Shown here: positions 8,740 through 15,698 of the stretch, in pieces | Position numbering within the stretch: the first letter of the stretch is position 1 | How the letters are laid out: every line of letters starts with the position of its first letter | DNA from: Devosia sp. | GTDB lineage: Bacteria; Pseudomonadota; Alphaproteobacteria; Rhizobiales; Devosiaceae | Length of the DNA stretch: 35,439 nucleotides | Assembly: GCA_026126125.1 (NCBI GenBank) | Contig: JAHCJW010000017.1 | Coordinates: forward strand, 1-35,439 | Reading direction: 5' to 3' | Notes under the pieces: model-generated | The model's input: the letters and a program-made list of their open reading frames with translations, nothing else | Told to the model about the DNA's origin: nothing | The model's database searches: none | Position numbers and translations under genes: made by a program

Positions 8740-8897
8740 AATATTCACCTTCCGTCTGCGGCAGTCGCGAGGCGACCTGGTTCCGTACTCTCAAGCTCGC
8801 TCCATGCTAAAAAGAAGCAGGGTTTTTTCTCGTGAGGGTGAGCCCCGTCTCGGCGCCTGCGGGGCGTAATGCGTCACATCTTTTTGTCGGACGGAGC
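8740..8897. other. Intergenic stretch with no recognised gene
   Basis: Part of the 539-bp space between the regulator (start 8461) and the GMC gene (start 9001). Apart from the truncated flavoprotein frame, the two palindromes and their promoters, I see no coding frame or stable hairpin here. Confidence 0.5.
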
Positions 8898-8927
8898 TTG
8901 ACACGATGGGGAACCAAGACGCAATCT
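8898..8927 (+). promoter_or_regulatory. Predicted promoter of the GMC-ALDH operon
   Basis: TTGACA at 8898-8903 inside AGCTTGACAC, a 10-mer also present at 14086-14095 before the first binding-protein gene. An 18-nt spacer leads to a weak -10 candidate CAATCT (8922-8927). The start of transcription would fall inside the palindrome at 8927-8955, fitting repression by a bound regulator. Confidence 0.45.
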
Positions 8928-8955
8928 AAAAATACAAACGCTGTTACTATTTTTA
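8927..8955. promoter_or_regulatory. Putative IclR operator, site 2 (GMC gene)
   Basis: Inverted repeat with 13-nt arms (8927-8939, 8943-8955) and a 3-nt spacer, 11 of 13 complementary. The first 12 nt of the right arm (GTTACTATTTTT) are identical to those of site 3 at 14131. Arm length, spacer length and mismatch positions match site 1 exactly. Confidence 0.6.
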
Positions 8956-9000
8956 AAAAACGCCTCATATGTAGGCTATCTATGAATATGGACAACTGAA

Positions 9001-10635
9001 ATGGCTGCACTCGGCCGGAGCAAAGATTACGACGTCATCGTCGTTGGAGGAGGCAGCGCCGGCTCGGCGGCGGCGTCACGTCTCGTGACTGAGGCGGGGG
9101 CGCGGGTTCTTCTGATCGAAAGCGGCGGCTCGGGGCGTCATCCCTTCTTTCGCATGCCTGCGGGCGTGGTGCGTCTGATGGTGCCGGGCAGCCCGCACTA
9201 CCGCAGCCATCTCTCGACGCCGCAAGCCCATCTCGACGGGCGGGTCGTCGAAATTCTCCAGGCCAATGTGCTGGGCGGCGGCTCCTCGGTCAATGCCATG
9301 TCCTATACGCGCGGCACGCGGGCCGACTATGACGGCTGGGATGCGATGCTGGGGGGAGGCACGGGCTGGGACTGGGAAAGCCTGCTGCCGGTCTTTAAGA
9401 GGCACGAAGCCAATCAAAGGCTCGGTGCGCCCCATCACGGCACCGATGGGCCGCTGAAAGTCTCCGACCCGCATCACCCCATCTCGCTTATCTCCCGCGC
9501 GTTTTTGCTGGCCCTCCAGGAAAAGGGCCTGCCTTTTACCTCCGACTTCAACGGCGGCGAAACGTTTGGCGCCGGCGTTCTCCAGCAGACAACCTATCTG
9601 GGGGAACGCTGGAGCGCCGCGCGCGCCTTTCTTTCGCCCAATCTCGGCAATCCCAATCTCGATGTGGTGCTTGACCATCGGGTGACGCGCATCCTCATCG
9701 AAAACGGCCGCGCGGTCGGTGTCGAATATGCCCGTTCCAAGGGCGGCGAGGTGATCACGGCCCGTGCGCAAGATGTCATCCTTACGGCCGGCTCCTTCGT
9801 CTCGCCTCAGCTCCTGCTCCTCTCCGGCATTGGTCCGGCGGAGGAATTACAAAGCCACGGCATTCCGGTCGCGGTGGACTTGCCCGGCGTCGGCCAGGGC
9901 ATTCAGGACCATTATGACGCGCGCCTGACCTTCGAGACCTTTGGCAATCCCGGCTATCATGGGCAGGATCGCGGCTTCAACATGATCCGCAACGGGCTGC
10001 AATATGTGCTGTTCCGCTCGGGCCCCGTCGCATCGACCGGTTCGGAAGTCTCCGGCTTCAACAATCCCCTCAACCCCGGTGATGCTCCGAGCATGCAGTA
10101 TTATTGCCTCGGGCGGCTGCCCTCCTATCATGCCGCGGACGCGTCGGAAGGGACGATGCTGATCGCCAATCTGGTGGCGACGCAATCGCGCGGCCAACTC
10201 GGCCTCACCTCCAGCGATCCACGGGCGCCGTTGCGGCTGGATCTTGGCTGGCTGTCCGACCCTGCCGATCTTGATCAACTGGTGGCGGGCGTCGAATTCC
10301 TCCTCGATACCGCGTCGGCAACCCCGCTGCGCTCAATGCTGGGACGTTGCCTCTCGCTGCCAAAACAGACCAATCGCGCCGCTATCGTTGATTTCATTCG
10401 GCGCCGGGCCAGCACCAACTGGCATCCGGTCAGCTCGTGCCGGATGGGGCGCGACGACGATCCGCTCGCCGTTGTCGATGCACAGCTTCGGGTGCGGGGC
10501 GTCGAGAACCTGCGGATTTTCGACGGCTCGATCATGCCCCGCATTGTTGGCGCCAATACCAATGCCCCGATCATGGCCATCGCCGAACGGGGCGTCGATC
10601 TGATGACCGGCCGCTACACACCGGCCAAAAACTAA
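9001..10635 (+). CDS. GMC-family FAD oxidoreductase (choline/alcohol dehydrogenase-like) no. 1
   Basis: 544 residues, normal GMC length. GMC enzymes oxidise primary or secondary alcohols with FAD. Seen: DVIVVGGGSAGSAAASRL (11-28), GMC signature 1 LGGGSSVNAMSYTRG (91-105), signature 2 GSFVSPQLLLLSGIGP (264-279), catalytic His475 in NWHPVSSCRMG and the conserved Asn in GANTNAP near the C-terminus. No signal peptide, so cytoplasmic. The ribosome site before ATG 9001 is weak, but the FAD fold starts at once. It is followed after 19 bp by an aldehyde dehydrogenase, giving a plausible alcohol-aldehyde-acid pair. Transcription is likely controlled by the palindrome at 8927-8955. Specific alcohol unknown. 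Confidence 0.9.
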   Translation: MAALGRSKDYDVIVVGGGSAGSAAASRLVTEAGARVLLIESGGSGRHPFFRMPAGVVRLMVPGSPHYRSHLSTPQAHLDGRVVEILQANVLGGGSSVNAMSYTRGTRADYDGWDAMLGGGTGWDWESLLPVFKRHEANQRLGAPHHGTDGPLKVSDPHHPISLISRAFLLALQEKGLPFTSDFNGGETFGAGVLQQTTYLGERWSAARAFLSPNLGNPNLDVVLDHRVTRILIENGRAVGVEYARSKGGEVITARAQDVILTAGSFVSPQLLLLSGIGPAEELQSHGIPVAVDLPGVGQGIQDHYDARLTFETFGNPGYHGQDRGFNMIRNGLQYVLFRSGPVASTGSEVSGFNNPLNPGDAPSMQYYCLGRLPSYHAADASEGTMLIANLVATQSRGQLGLTSSDPRAPLRLDLGWLSDPADLDQLVAGVEFLLDTASATPLRSMLGRCLSLPKQTNRAAIVDFIRRRASTNWHPVSSCRMGRDDDPLAVVDAQLRVRGVENLRIFDGSIMPRIVGANTNAPIMAIAERGVDLMTGRYTPAKN

Positions 10636-10654
10636 AAACGACTGGAATTTTCAC

Positions 10655-12088
10655 ATGACAGAGCCAAGAGATGCCTATCTGCTGATCGCGGGCGAACGCC
10701 TGGGCGTTGAAGGCCGCGAAACGCTGGACATCTGCAATCCGGCTACGGCGGGGGTGATCGGCGCTCTTCCCATCGCTACCGCCAGCGATCTCGATGCCGC
10801 CCTTGCCGCCGCAAAACGGGGCTTTGCCGCCTGGCGGCAGGTGACGCCCTTTGAGCGATCCAAGGTGATCAAGGGCGCCGCGCGCCTGCTGCGCGAGCGC
10901 GCCGCGAGCATCGCGCCGATCATGACGCGCGAGCAGGGTAAGCTTGTTAGGGAGGCCGAAGGCGAACTGCTCGGCACGGCCGAGACGCTGGAATGGCACG
11001 CCGAAGAAGCCCGCCGCGTCTATGGCCGGGTCGTTGCGACGCCTGTGCCGGGCGGTCGGGGCCTGGTGACGCGTGAGCCGGTCGGACCGGTCGCGGCCTT
11101 TTCGCCATGGAATTTCCCTGCCCTCATGCCGGGCCGCAAGATGGCGGCGGCCATAGCGGCGGGATGCTCGATCATCATCAAGCCCGCTGAGGAGACCCCG
11201 TTTACCGCCTTGGCCATCGCCGAAATCTTTCTCGAGGCGGGATTGCCGCCCGACGTGCTTTCAGTGGTGTTCGGCAAGCCGGCGGAAATCTCGACGCGCC
11301 TCGTCACCGCCGAAGAAATCCGCAAGGTGTCGTTTACCGGCTCGGTGACCGTGGGCAGGCAGATCGCCCACCTGGCCGCCGAGGGCGTCAAGCGCCTCAC
11401 CATGGAACTGGGCGGCCACGCCCCGACCCTGGTTTTCGAAGACGCCGATCTCGATGCGGCGCTGCAGTTCATCGGCCGATCAAAATTCGGCAATGCCGGG
11501 CAAACCTGCGTTTCGGCGACGCGCTTTTATGTGCATGAGAGCCTGCATGATCGTTTCGTCGACGGGCTTGCCGCCTTGGCGTCGGGGCTCAAGATCGGCG
11601 CGGGCGACGACCCGGCCTCCGGCATGGGGCCGATGGCCAATTCGCGCCGCCTCGAAGCGATGGAGCGCCTGACCGACGATGCGCTGGCTCACGGAGCGCG
11701 CCTGGCTGCCGGCGGACGCCGCCATGGCAACGAGGGTTGGTTCTGGCAGCCTACTGTGCTGGCCGACGTTCCGGAAACGGCCAGGATCATGAATGACGAG
11801 CCTTTCGGCCCGGTCGCGGTGACATCGCGCTTTGCCAGCGAGGATGAAGCCATTGCGGCCGCCAACCGGCTGCCTTTTGGTCTTGCGGCTTACGCGTTTA
11901 CCCGCGACCTGGCCCGCGCTACCCGCTTGCAGACGCGGCTGGAAGCGGGGCTGGTCGGCATCAACACGACAATGATCGCCTTTCCTGAAACGCCTTTTGG
12001 CGGGGTCAAGGATAGCGGCTATGGAAGCGAGGGTGGGGCGGAAGCACTCGATGCCTATCTGACGACGAAATTTGTCCATCAGATTTGA
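10655..12088 (+). CDS. NAD(P)-dependent aldehyde dehydrogenase, succinate-semialdehyde dehydrogenase-like
   Basis: 477 residues, typical for GabD-like ALDHs. Seen: FSPWNFPALM with Asn153, IIIKPAEETP (173-182), FTGSVTVGR (227-235), general base Glu251 in MELGGHAP, catalytic Cys285 in GQTCVSATR, and NDEPFGPVAV toward the C-terminus. It oxidises an aldehyde to an acid using NAD or NADP. The gene follows the GMC oxidoreductase by 19 bp and ends before a strong palindromic terminator. The natural reading is that it takes the aldehyde made by the GMC enzyme; substrate choice (semialdehyde versus aromatic or aliphatic aldehyde) cannot be settled here. Confidence 0.9.
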   Translation: MTEPRDAYLLIAGERLGVEGRETLDICNPATAGVIGALPIATASDLDAALAAAKRGFAAWRQVTPFERSKVIKGAARLLRERAASIAPIMTREQGKLVREAEGELLGTAETLEWHAEEARRVYGRVVATPVPGGRGLVTREPVGPVAAFSPWNFPALMPGRKMAAAIAAGCSIIIKPAEETPFTALAIAEIFLEAGLPPDVLSVVFGKPAEISTRLVTAEEIRKVSFTGSVTVGRQIAHLAAEGVKRLTMELGGHAPTLVFEDADLDAALQFIGRSKFGNAGQTCVSATRFYVHESLHDRFVDGLAALASGLKIGAGDDPASGMGPMANSRRLEAMERLTDDALAHGARLAAGGRRHGNEGWFWQPTVLADVPETARIMNDEPFGPVAVTSRFASEDEAIAAANRLPFGLAAYAFTRDLARATRLQTRLEAGLVGINTTMIAFPETPFGGVKDSGYGSEGGAEALDAYLTTKFVHQI

Positions 12089-12110
12089 TTGATAAGGTGC
12101 GCCCAGAAAT

Positions 12111-12139
12111 ATCCCTGAGCCGGAGGCCGGCTCAGGGAT
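12111..12139. terminator. Bidirectional stem-loop between convergent genes
   Basis: A perfect 13-bp stem (12111-12123 with 12127-12139) and a 3-nt loop, between the ALDH stop (12088) and the SDR stop (12147). No long T-run follows on the plus strand; a short one (ATTT) follows on the minus strand. Position between convergent ends supports a shared terminator. Confidence 0.7.
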
Positions 12140-12146
12140 GAAAGGT

Positions 12147-12920
12147 TCAGGACTTCGGGCCTGCCGTCAGCCCGCCGTCGACGGTATAAATACCGCCGGT
12201 GCAATAAGCCGCTTCATCGCTGATCAGATAGGTCATCATGGAGGCGACTTCGGCGGGTGTTCCATAGCGGCCGAGGGGAATACCGCTCTCGGTCAGGCGC
12301 CGGGCTTCCTCGGGATCATCGCCATTGCGGCCCGCCGAGATGGACACCATCATCCGCGTATCGATGGGAGCAGGGTTGACGGTGTTGACGCGGATATTGG
12401 CCGATGCGCCCTCAAGCGCCGCCGTGCGCGCCAGGCCGATCACGGCATGCTTGCTGGCGACATAAGGGCCGAGCCCCGGCGACCCCCTCATTCCGGCTGT
12501 GGAAGCGGTAATCACGATGCTTCCGCCGCCGCTCGCCGTCATGGCCTTCATCACCGCGACAAGCCCTATCCACACTCCGCGTACATTGATCGCCATCACG
12601 CGGTCGAAATCCTCCAGCGTCTGCTCACAAATCGGGCCGATGCTGCCTTCGATTCCAGCATTGAGCACCGCCGCGTCGATCGGGCCGAAACGCTCCGTCG
12701 TCGCGTGCACCAGAGCTGCCCCGGATGTCGGCTCGGTGACGTCCAAAATGCAATAGGCAGTCTTCGGGCCCATTTTCGCGGCGGCGGCGCTCAAGGCGTC
12801 GCCATCGCGGTCGGCGAGCATGACACTCGCCCCTTCGCTCAGAAAGCGCTCGGCGGCGGCCATGCCGATCCCGCCGGCCGCGCCCGTGATCACCGCGGTC
12901 TTTCCTGCCAGTCGTTGCAA
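12147..12920 (-). CDS. Short-chain dehydrogenase/reductase (SDR), classical
   Basis: 257 residues from a proposed TTG start. Seen: TGAAGGIG cofactor motif near residue 12, LNAG in place of NNAG, Ser140, Tyr153 and Lys157 (YVASK), PAPIDTRM after the active site and C-terminal TGGIYTVDGG. It is a NAD(P)-dependent alcohol/ketone oxidoreductase. Start choice: an ATG at 13004 would overlap the upstream gene by 71 nt and add a basic, unconserved leader, whereas AAGGAAGG (12926-12933) lies 5 nt before the TTG at 12920 and gives the usual SDR N-terminus. It is 13 nt after the EthD gene, so it is the last gene of a three-gene minus-strand operon. Confidence 0.87.
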   Translation of the reverse strand: MQRLAGKTAVITGAAGGIGMAAAERFLSEGASVMLADRDGDALSAAAAKMGPKTAYCILDVTEPTSGAALVHATTERFGPIDAAVLNAGIEGSIGPICEQTLEDFDRVMAINVRGVWIGLVAVMKAMTASGGGSIVITASTAGMRGSPGLGPYVASKHAVIGLARTAALEGASANIRVNTVNPAPIDTRMMVSISAGRNGDDPEEARRLTESGIPLGRYGTPAEVASMMTYLISDEAAYCTGGIYTVDGGLTAGPKS

Positions 12921-12933
12921 AGGAACCTTCCTT

Positions 12934-13278
12934 CTATCGCGAGAATGTCGGTGTGGGGCTGCGCAGGACGTATTCGCGGACGAAATAGCCCGTGAATTCG
13001 GCAAGGAAGATTTTTCCGTGAACGACCACGGCCCTCCATTCTTCCGTCTCCATGGCGCGCTTCATGGCCAGTTCATCCTCGAACCAGATTTCGGCAAATC
13101 CATCGAATTCGCGGAAATTGGTGTCTTGCTCGAGGTCGAATACCCGATGGTTTTGGACATAGCCGCACACGCCGGGGACCTTGAGCACCAATTCGGCGTG
13201 TTCGATGCGCCAGTACCGGTCCAGATCTTCGTCACTTAGTCCCGGCATTCGTTTGACCAGGGTGACACGCTTCAACAT
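12934..13278 (-). CDS. EthD-domain protein
   Basis: 114 residues. EthD-type proteins are small ferredoxin-like alpha/beta dimers found in operons for breakdown of ethers, polyketides and aromatics; some act as cyclases, isomerases or decarboxylases, others have no known activity. Seen: KRMPGLSDEDLDRYW followed by HAELVLKVPGVCGYVQNH, which is the family's helix-strand signature with its conserved His, and a later FDGFAEIWFEDE. GGAGAG lies 9 nt before ATG 13278; an upstream TTG at 13293 is less likely. It is located 40 nt after a second small protein of similar fold and 13 nt before the SDR, so the three are probably co-transcribed. Confidence 0.82.
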   Translation of the reverse strand: MLKRVTLVKRMPGLSDEDLDRYWRIEHAELVLKVPGVCGYVQNHRVFDLEQDTNFREFDGFAEIWFEDELAMKRAMETEEWRAVVVHGKIFLAEFTGYFVREYVLRSPTPTFSR

Positions 13279-13318
13279 GGGATCGCTCTCCAAATCGAGA
13301 GGTCAGTGCGCGGGATGG

Positions 13319-13717
13319 TCATCTCGGCTGGTTCTGCTCGTCCTGGGGCTCTGCTCGCTCTGCGATGATTTTCTTGGCGTCTTCGGAGGTCATTGGCGTG
13401 CCGATTGCTTCAACGAAGAAGCGTTGCGAAATCGGAGCTATGGCTTCTGTCATGAGCATCAACTCGCCGCCGCGACGCCGCCGGATTTCCTGATCGATGA
13501 AGTTGAGATCATCAGTCTCCACTTCGTAGAGCGCCAGATAGGTATGGGGAAATGTCAGCCAGCCGGACTCCGGGCGCATCTTATATCGCTGAGCGGACAA
13601 TACGCCGGGAATGTTGAGGGTGTCGGGAACGTGAACCTCATCATACCATTTGTTGAACTCTTCCTCGAGTTCGGGCGATTGCGGCTGTGTTAGCGCACAA
13701 AGCATGTACCGTGCCAT
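13319..13717 (-). CDS. Small EthD-like / dimeric alpha-beta barrel protein
   Basis: 132 residues. I do not recognise a named function. Seen: EEEFNKWYDEVHVPDTLNIP then GVLSAQRYKM, the helix plus W-x-x-x-VHVPD-x-x-x-IPGV pattern shared with EthD and DUF4286-like dimeric alpha/beta barrel proteins; then YLALYEVE, a basic RRRRGG stretch and a charged C-terminal tail. A strong AGGAGG precedes the ATG. It is the first gene of the minus-strand trio that ends with an SDR, divergent from the binding-protein gene at 14291. A structural or catalytic partner role to the neighbouring EthD protein is possible but unproven. Confidence 0.75.
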   Translation of the reverse strand: MARYMLCALTQPQSPELEEEFNKWYDEVHVPDTLNIPGVLSAQRYKMRPESGWLTFPHTYLALYEVETDDLNFIDQEIRRRRGGELMLMTEAIAPISQRFFVEAIGTPMTSEDAKKIIAERAEPQDEQNQPR

Positions 13718-13740
13718 TTTTCCTCCTGATGTGGTCGGTT

Positions 13741-13843
13741 AGAGCATGTCTGCCGAAACTGGCTCCGGTTTCGGGATAAAGACATGCGGCAAAACAAAGG
13801 GCTAAAGCGCAGGGAACTGATCTGAAAGATCGCGGCGGGCTTT
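13741..13843 (+). repeat. RIME-like interspersed palindromic repeat, copy A
   Basis: About 100 bp starting AGAGCATGTCTGCCGAAA, with nested inverted arms (GCATGTC / GACATGC; CCGAAA / TTTCGG). It aligns along its whole length with 15496-15600 and, inverted, with 18587-18685. It resembles the intergenic mosaic repeats known in Rhizobiales. It lies in the 5' space of the EthD-like operon. Confidence 0.75.
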
Positions 13844-14088
13844 AAGTCATGAGAGCAGTCCGAGGCGGACATTCATCGGTATAGCCGAGCGTATCGAACG
13901 CGCCGCAACGACACTCACCTTCTCACGCCGCGATGGCCGGCGATGCGCGGAAAGCGCGTTGCGAATTTTGCAGGACAACACCCCCGTGAGAGGCAGCGGC
14001 GGCCATCCGCCGGGACACCCAATTTCTTTCGGTTCCATCGAACTCGCCACGATCCGCCGGCTGACGCATTTCCGCCCCACGATGAAGC
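13844..14088. other. Intergenic stretch with no recognised gene
   Basis: Part of the 573-bp space between divergent genes at 13717 (minus) and 14291 (plus). Short open frames exist on both strands, but none shows a conserved motif, a good ribosome site or convincing codon use. Promoter, operator and leader elements begin at 14086. Confidence 0.5.
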
Positions 14089-14117
14089 TTGACACAGGTT
14101 TGCGATGGTATCAATAT
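14089..14117 (+). promoter_or_regulatory. Predicted promoter of the first binding-protein gene
   Basis: TTGACA at 14089-14094 within AGCTTGACAC (same 10-mer as at 8895-8904), 17-nt spacer, weak -10 CAATAT (14112-14117). A transcript from here would carry a leader of about 165 nt before ATG 14291. Confidence 0.45.
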
Positions 14118-14143
14118 GAAAGATAACATCGTTACTATTTTTG
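14115..14143. promoter_or_regulatory. Putative IclR operator, site 3 (binding-protein gene)
   Basis: Right half GTTACTATTTTT (from 14131) is identical for 12 nt to site 2, with the same AAC and 3-nt spacer before it. The left arm is weaker: 7 of 13 positions complementary. It sits just downstream of the predicted -10, as in site 2. Confidence 0.5.
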
Positions 14144-14200
14144 GCCTTGAGGTGCGGTAAGGTGGGTGCAGCAGTGCTCATGTATAGCGGGGGCGGTGTG

Positions 14201-14229
14201 TTGCTTTTTACCTGTTTGGTAAAAAGCAA
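14201..14229 (+). promoter_or_regulatory. Leader hairpin upstream of the first binding-protein gene
   Basis: Perfect 12-bp stem (14201-14212 with 14218-14229), 5-nt loop, AT-rich, inside the long 5' leader. A second weaker hairpin (14240-14265) follows before the ribosome site at 14279-14284. It could stabilise the mRNA or act in attenuation; no known riboswitch is recognised. Confidence 0.45.
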
Positions 14230-14290
14230 AATACAAATTCTTGCCTAATGATGATTTCTGGCAAGTATAGATCAAACAGGAGGAATTAAT

Positions 14291-15400
14291 ATGAATCGCG
14301 TAAACAGGCGAGTTTTCGTCGCTGCGGCCTTGCTTAGCTGCTTTGCTTCGCCAGTTTTTGCTCAGGATCAGGATTTTGTTTTCGGCTTTATGATGCCGGC
14401 AAAAACGGTGCTCGGCAAACAGGGTATTCAGGCGGCCGAAGTAGCCGCAGATATGCTCAATGCGGAAGGCGGTGTGCTGGGCAAGCAGGTCCGGCTGGCC
14501 GTTTATGACGATAACCAGAATCCGTCGGATGGCGCGCTGGCTGCGCAGCGGGCTATCGACCAGGATGGCGCCCGCTATCTCGGCGGCAACGTTTCGAGCT
14601 CTGTGGCGCTGGCGATCATTCCCGTTGCGATGGCGGAAGGCGCGCTTTACATCGCGGTCAATCCGAAATCGTCCCGCGTTACCGAGGAAGGCCATGAATC
14701 CGTGTTCCAGCTGAACACGACCAGTGCCGAAGACGCGGCGGCCCTTCAGCAGCTTTTTGATGAACTCAAGGCCGAGAAGGTTGCCTATATGGGCGACAAT
14801 ACCGACTTCGGTCGTGAATTTGGCGATACCGTCAGGAAGCTAACAGAGGCCGGCGGTGGCCAGTTCGTCTACAGCGATTTCTGGGAAAACACCCAGTCAG
14901 ATTACAATGCTCAGGTCACGCTGGCCAAGGCTAGCGGTGCCGATACCTTCATCGTCATGGGTGGGGTGACGGAGCAGGTCGTCAACGTGATCCGTTCGGC
15001 GCGCGATCTTGGCTTTGACCCGCGCAATACCGTTGTCGGCGGCGGTGCCCTCAACAACAATGTCATCCGGCTTCTGGGCGAGGAAGCGGAAGACATCAAG
15101 AGCGTCGACATCTACCTTCCCACGCTTGATACGCCGTTGAACAACAAGTTCGTCGCGGCCTACCAGGAAAAGTGGGGCGAAATCCCCGAGAAGACTGAAA
15201 TGCTGGCCTTTGAATCGGTTTGGCTCGTCGGCCATGCGATCAATAAGGCTGGTACCGACGATGTTGCAGTGGTCTCCAAGCTGCTGCGCGAAGGCGAATG
15301 GGAGTCGCCGCGTGGCATGGTCCATTTCGGTCCTGAGAACCGGATCGTGACCGAAGGCTTCGTGGTGATGGCCAAGAACGGTCAAATCATCAAGAAGTAA
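14291..15400 (+). CDS. Periplasmic ligand-binding protein, LivK/Peripla_BP_6 family (paralog 1)
   Basis: 369 residues. Type I periplasmic binding fold, as in branched-chain amino acid or aromatic-acid receptors of ABC importers. Seen: signal peptide with basic start MNRVNRR, hydrophobic core and a VFA/QDQ cleavage region near residue 24; then VFGFMMPAKTVLGKQGIQAA, AEGGVLGKQVRLAVYDDNQN (the family's N-lobe hallmark), a GGNVSSSVALAIIPVA ligand loop and FESVWLVGHAINKAG. A strong AGGAGG lies 6 nt before the ATG. A full-length paralog of the same size follows at 15699 and aligns without gaps, about three quarters identical by eye. No cognate LIV-type permease or ATPase gene is in the window. Likely exported; ligand probably the compound degraded by this cluster (inference). 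Confidence 0.9.
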   Translation: MNRVNRRVFVAAALLSCFASPVFAQDQDFVFGFMMPAKTVLGKQGIQAAEVAADMLNAEGGVLGKQVRLAVYDDNQNPSDGALAAQRAIDQDGARYLGGNVSSSVALAIIPVAMAEGALYIAVNPKSSRVTEEGHESVFQLNTTSAEDAAALQQLFDELKAEKVAYMGDNTDFGREFGDTVRKLTEAGGGQFVYSDFWENTQSDYNAQVTLAKASGADTFIVMGGVTEQVVNVIRSARDLGFDPRNTVVGGGALNNNVIRLLGEEAEDIKSVDIYLPTLDTPLNNKFVAAYQEKWGEIPEKTEMLAFESVWLVGHAINKAGTDDVAVVSKLLREGEWESPRGMVHFGPENRIVTEGFVVMAKNGQIIKK

Positions 15401-15406
15401 AGTCTT

Positions 15407-15435
15407 GCCGCCCCTGCCCGAAAGGTAGGGGCGGT
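15407..15435 (+). terminator. GC-rich stem-loop after binding-protein paralog 1
   Basis: 11-bp stem with one G-T pair (15408-15418 with 15424-15434) and a CGAAA loop, 7 nt after the stop. No T-run follows, so it may protect the 3' end of the mRNA or act as a partial terminator. Confidence 0.5.
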
Positions 15436-15495
15436 GCTACGCGTCGCCGGCGGCATCCCGATCGGGCTGTAGTTGAGATGGCCAGTTAGTGGCCC

Positions 15496-15600
15496 AGAGC
15501 GTGTCTGCCGAAAGTGGGAACCGGTTTCGGGAAAAGACATGCGCCAAAACAAAGAGCGAAAGCGAATGGCGCTGACCTGAAAGAAAGGCGCCGCGCTTTT
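15496..15600 (+). repeat. RIME-like interspersed palindromic repeat, copy B
   Basis: About 105 bp beginning AGAGCGTGTCTGCCGAAA, co-linear with copy A at 13741-13843 including the GACATGCG(C/G)CAAAACAAAG block. It lies between the two paralogous binding-protein genes. Confidence 0.75.
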
Positions 15601-15698
15601 AGAAAATAATCGAAATCAATGTTTCTGGGTCTGAGGCTGAGGGAGCCTTAGATCAAGCATTGTCTTTGCTTGCTTGTAAATTAAAAAGGAGGAGAATT

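Noticed and set aside
12921-13004. ATG start at 13004 for the minus-strand SDR
   Set aside because: It lies inside the EthD gene and adds a non-SDR leader; TTG 12920 has an ideal AAGGAAGG at 5 nt.
13847-14229. Overlapping small minus-strand frames in the divergent intergenic region
   Set aside because: No motifs, weak ribosome sites, and they run through the promoter and operator of the plus-strand gene.
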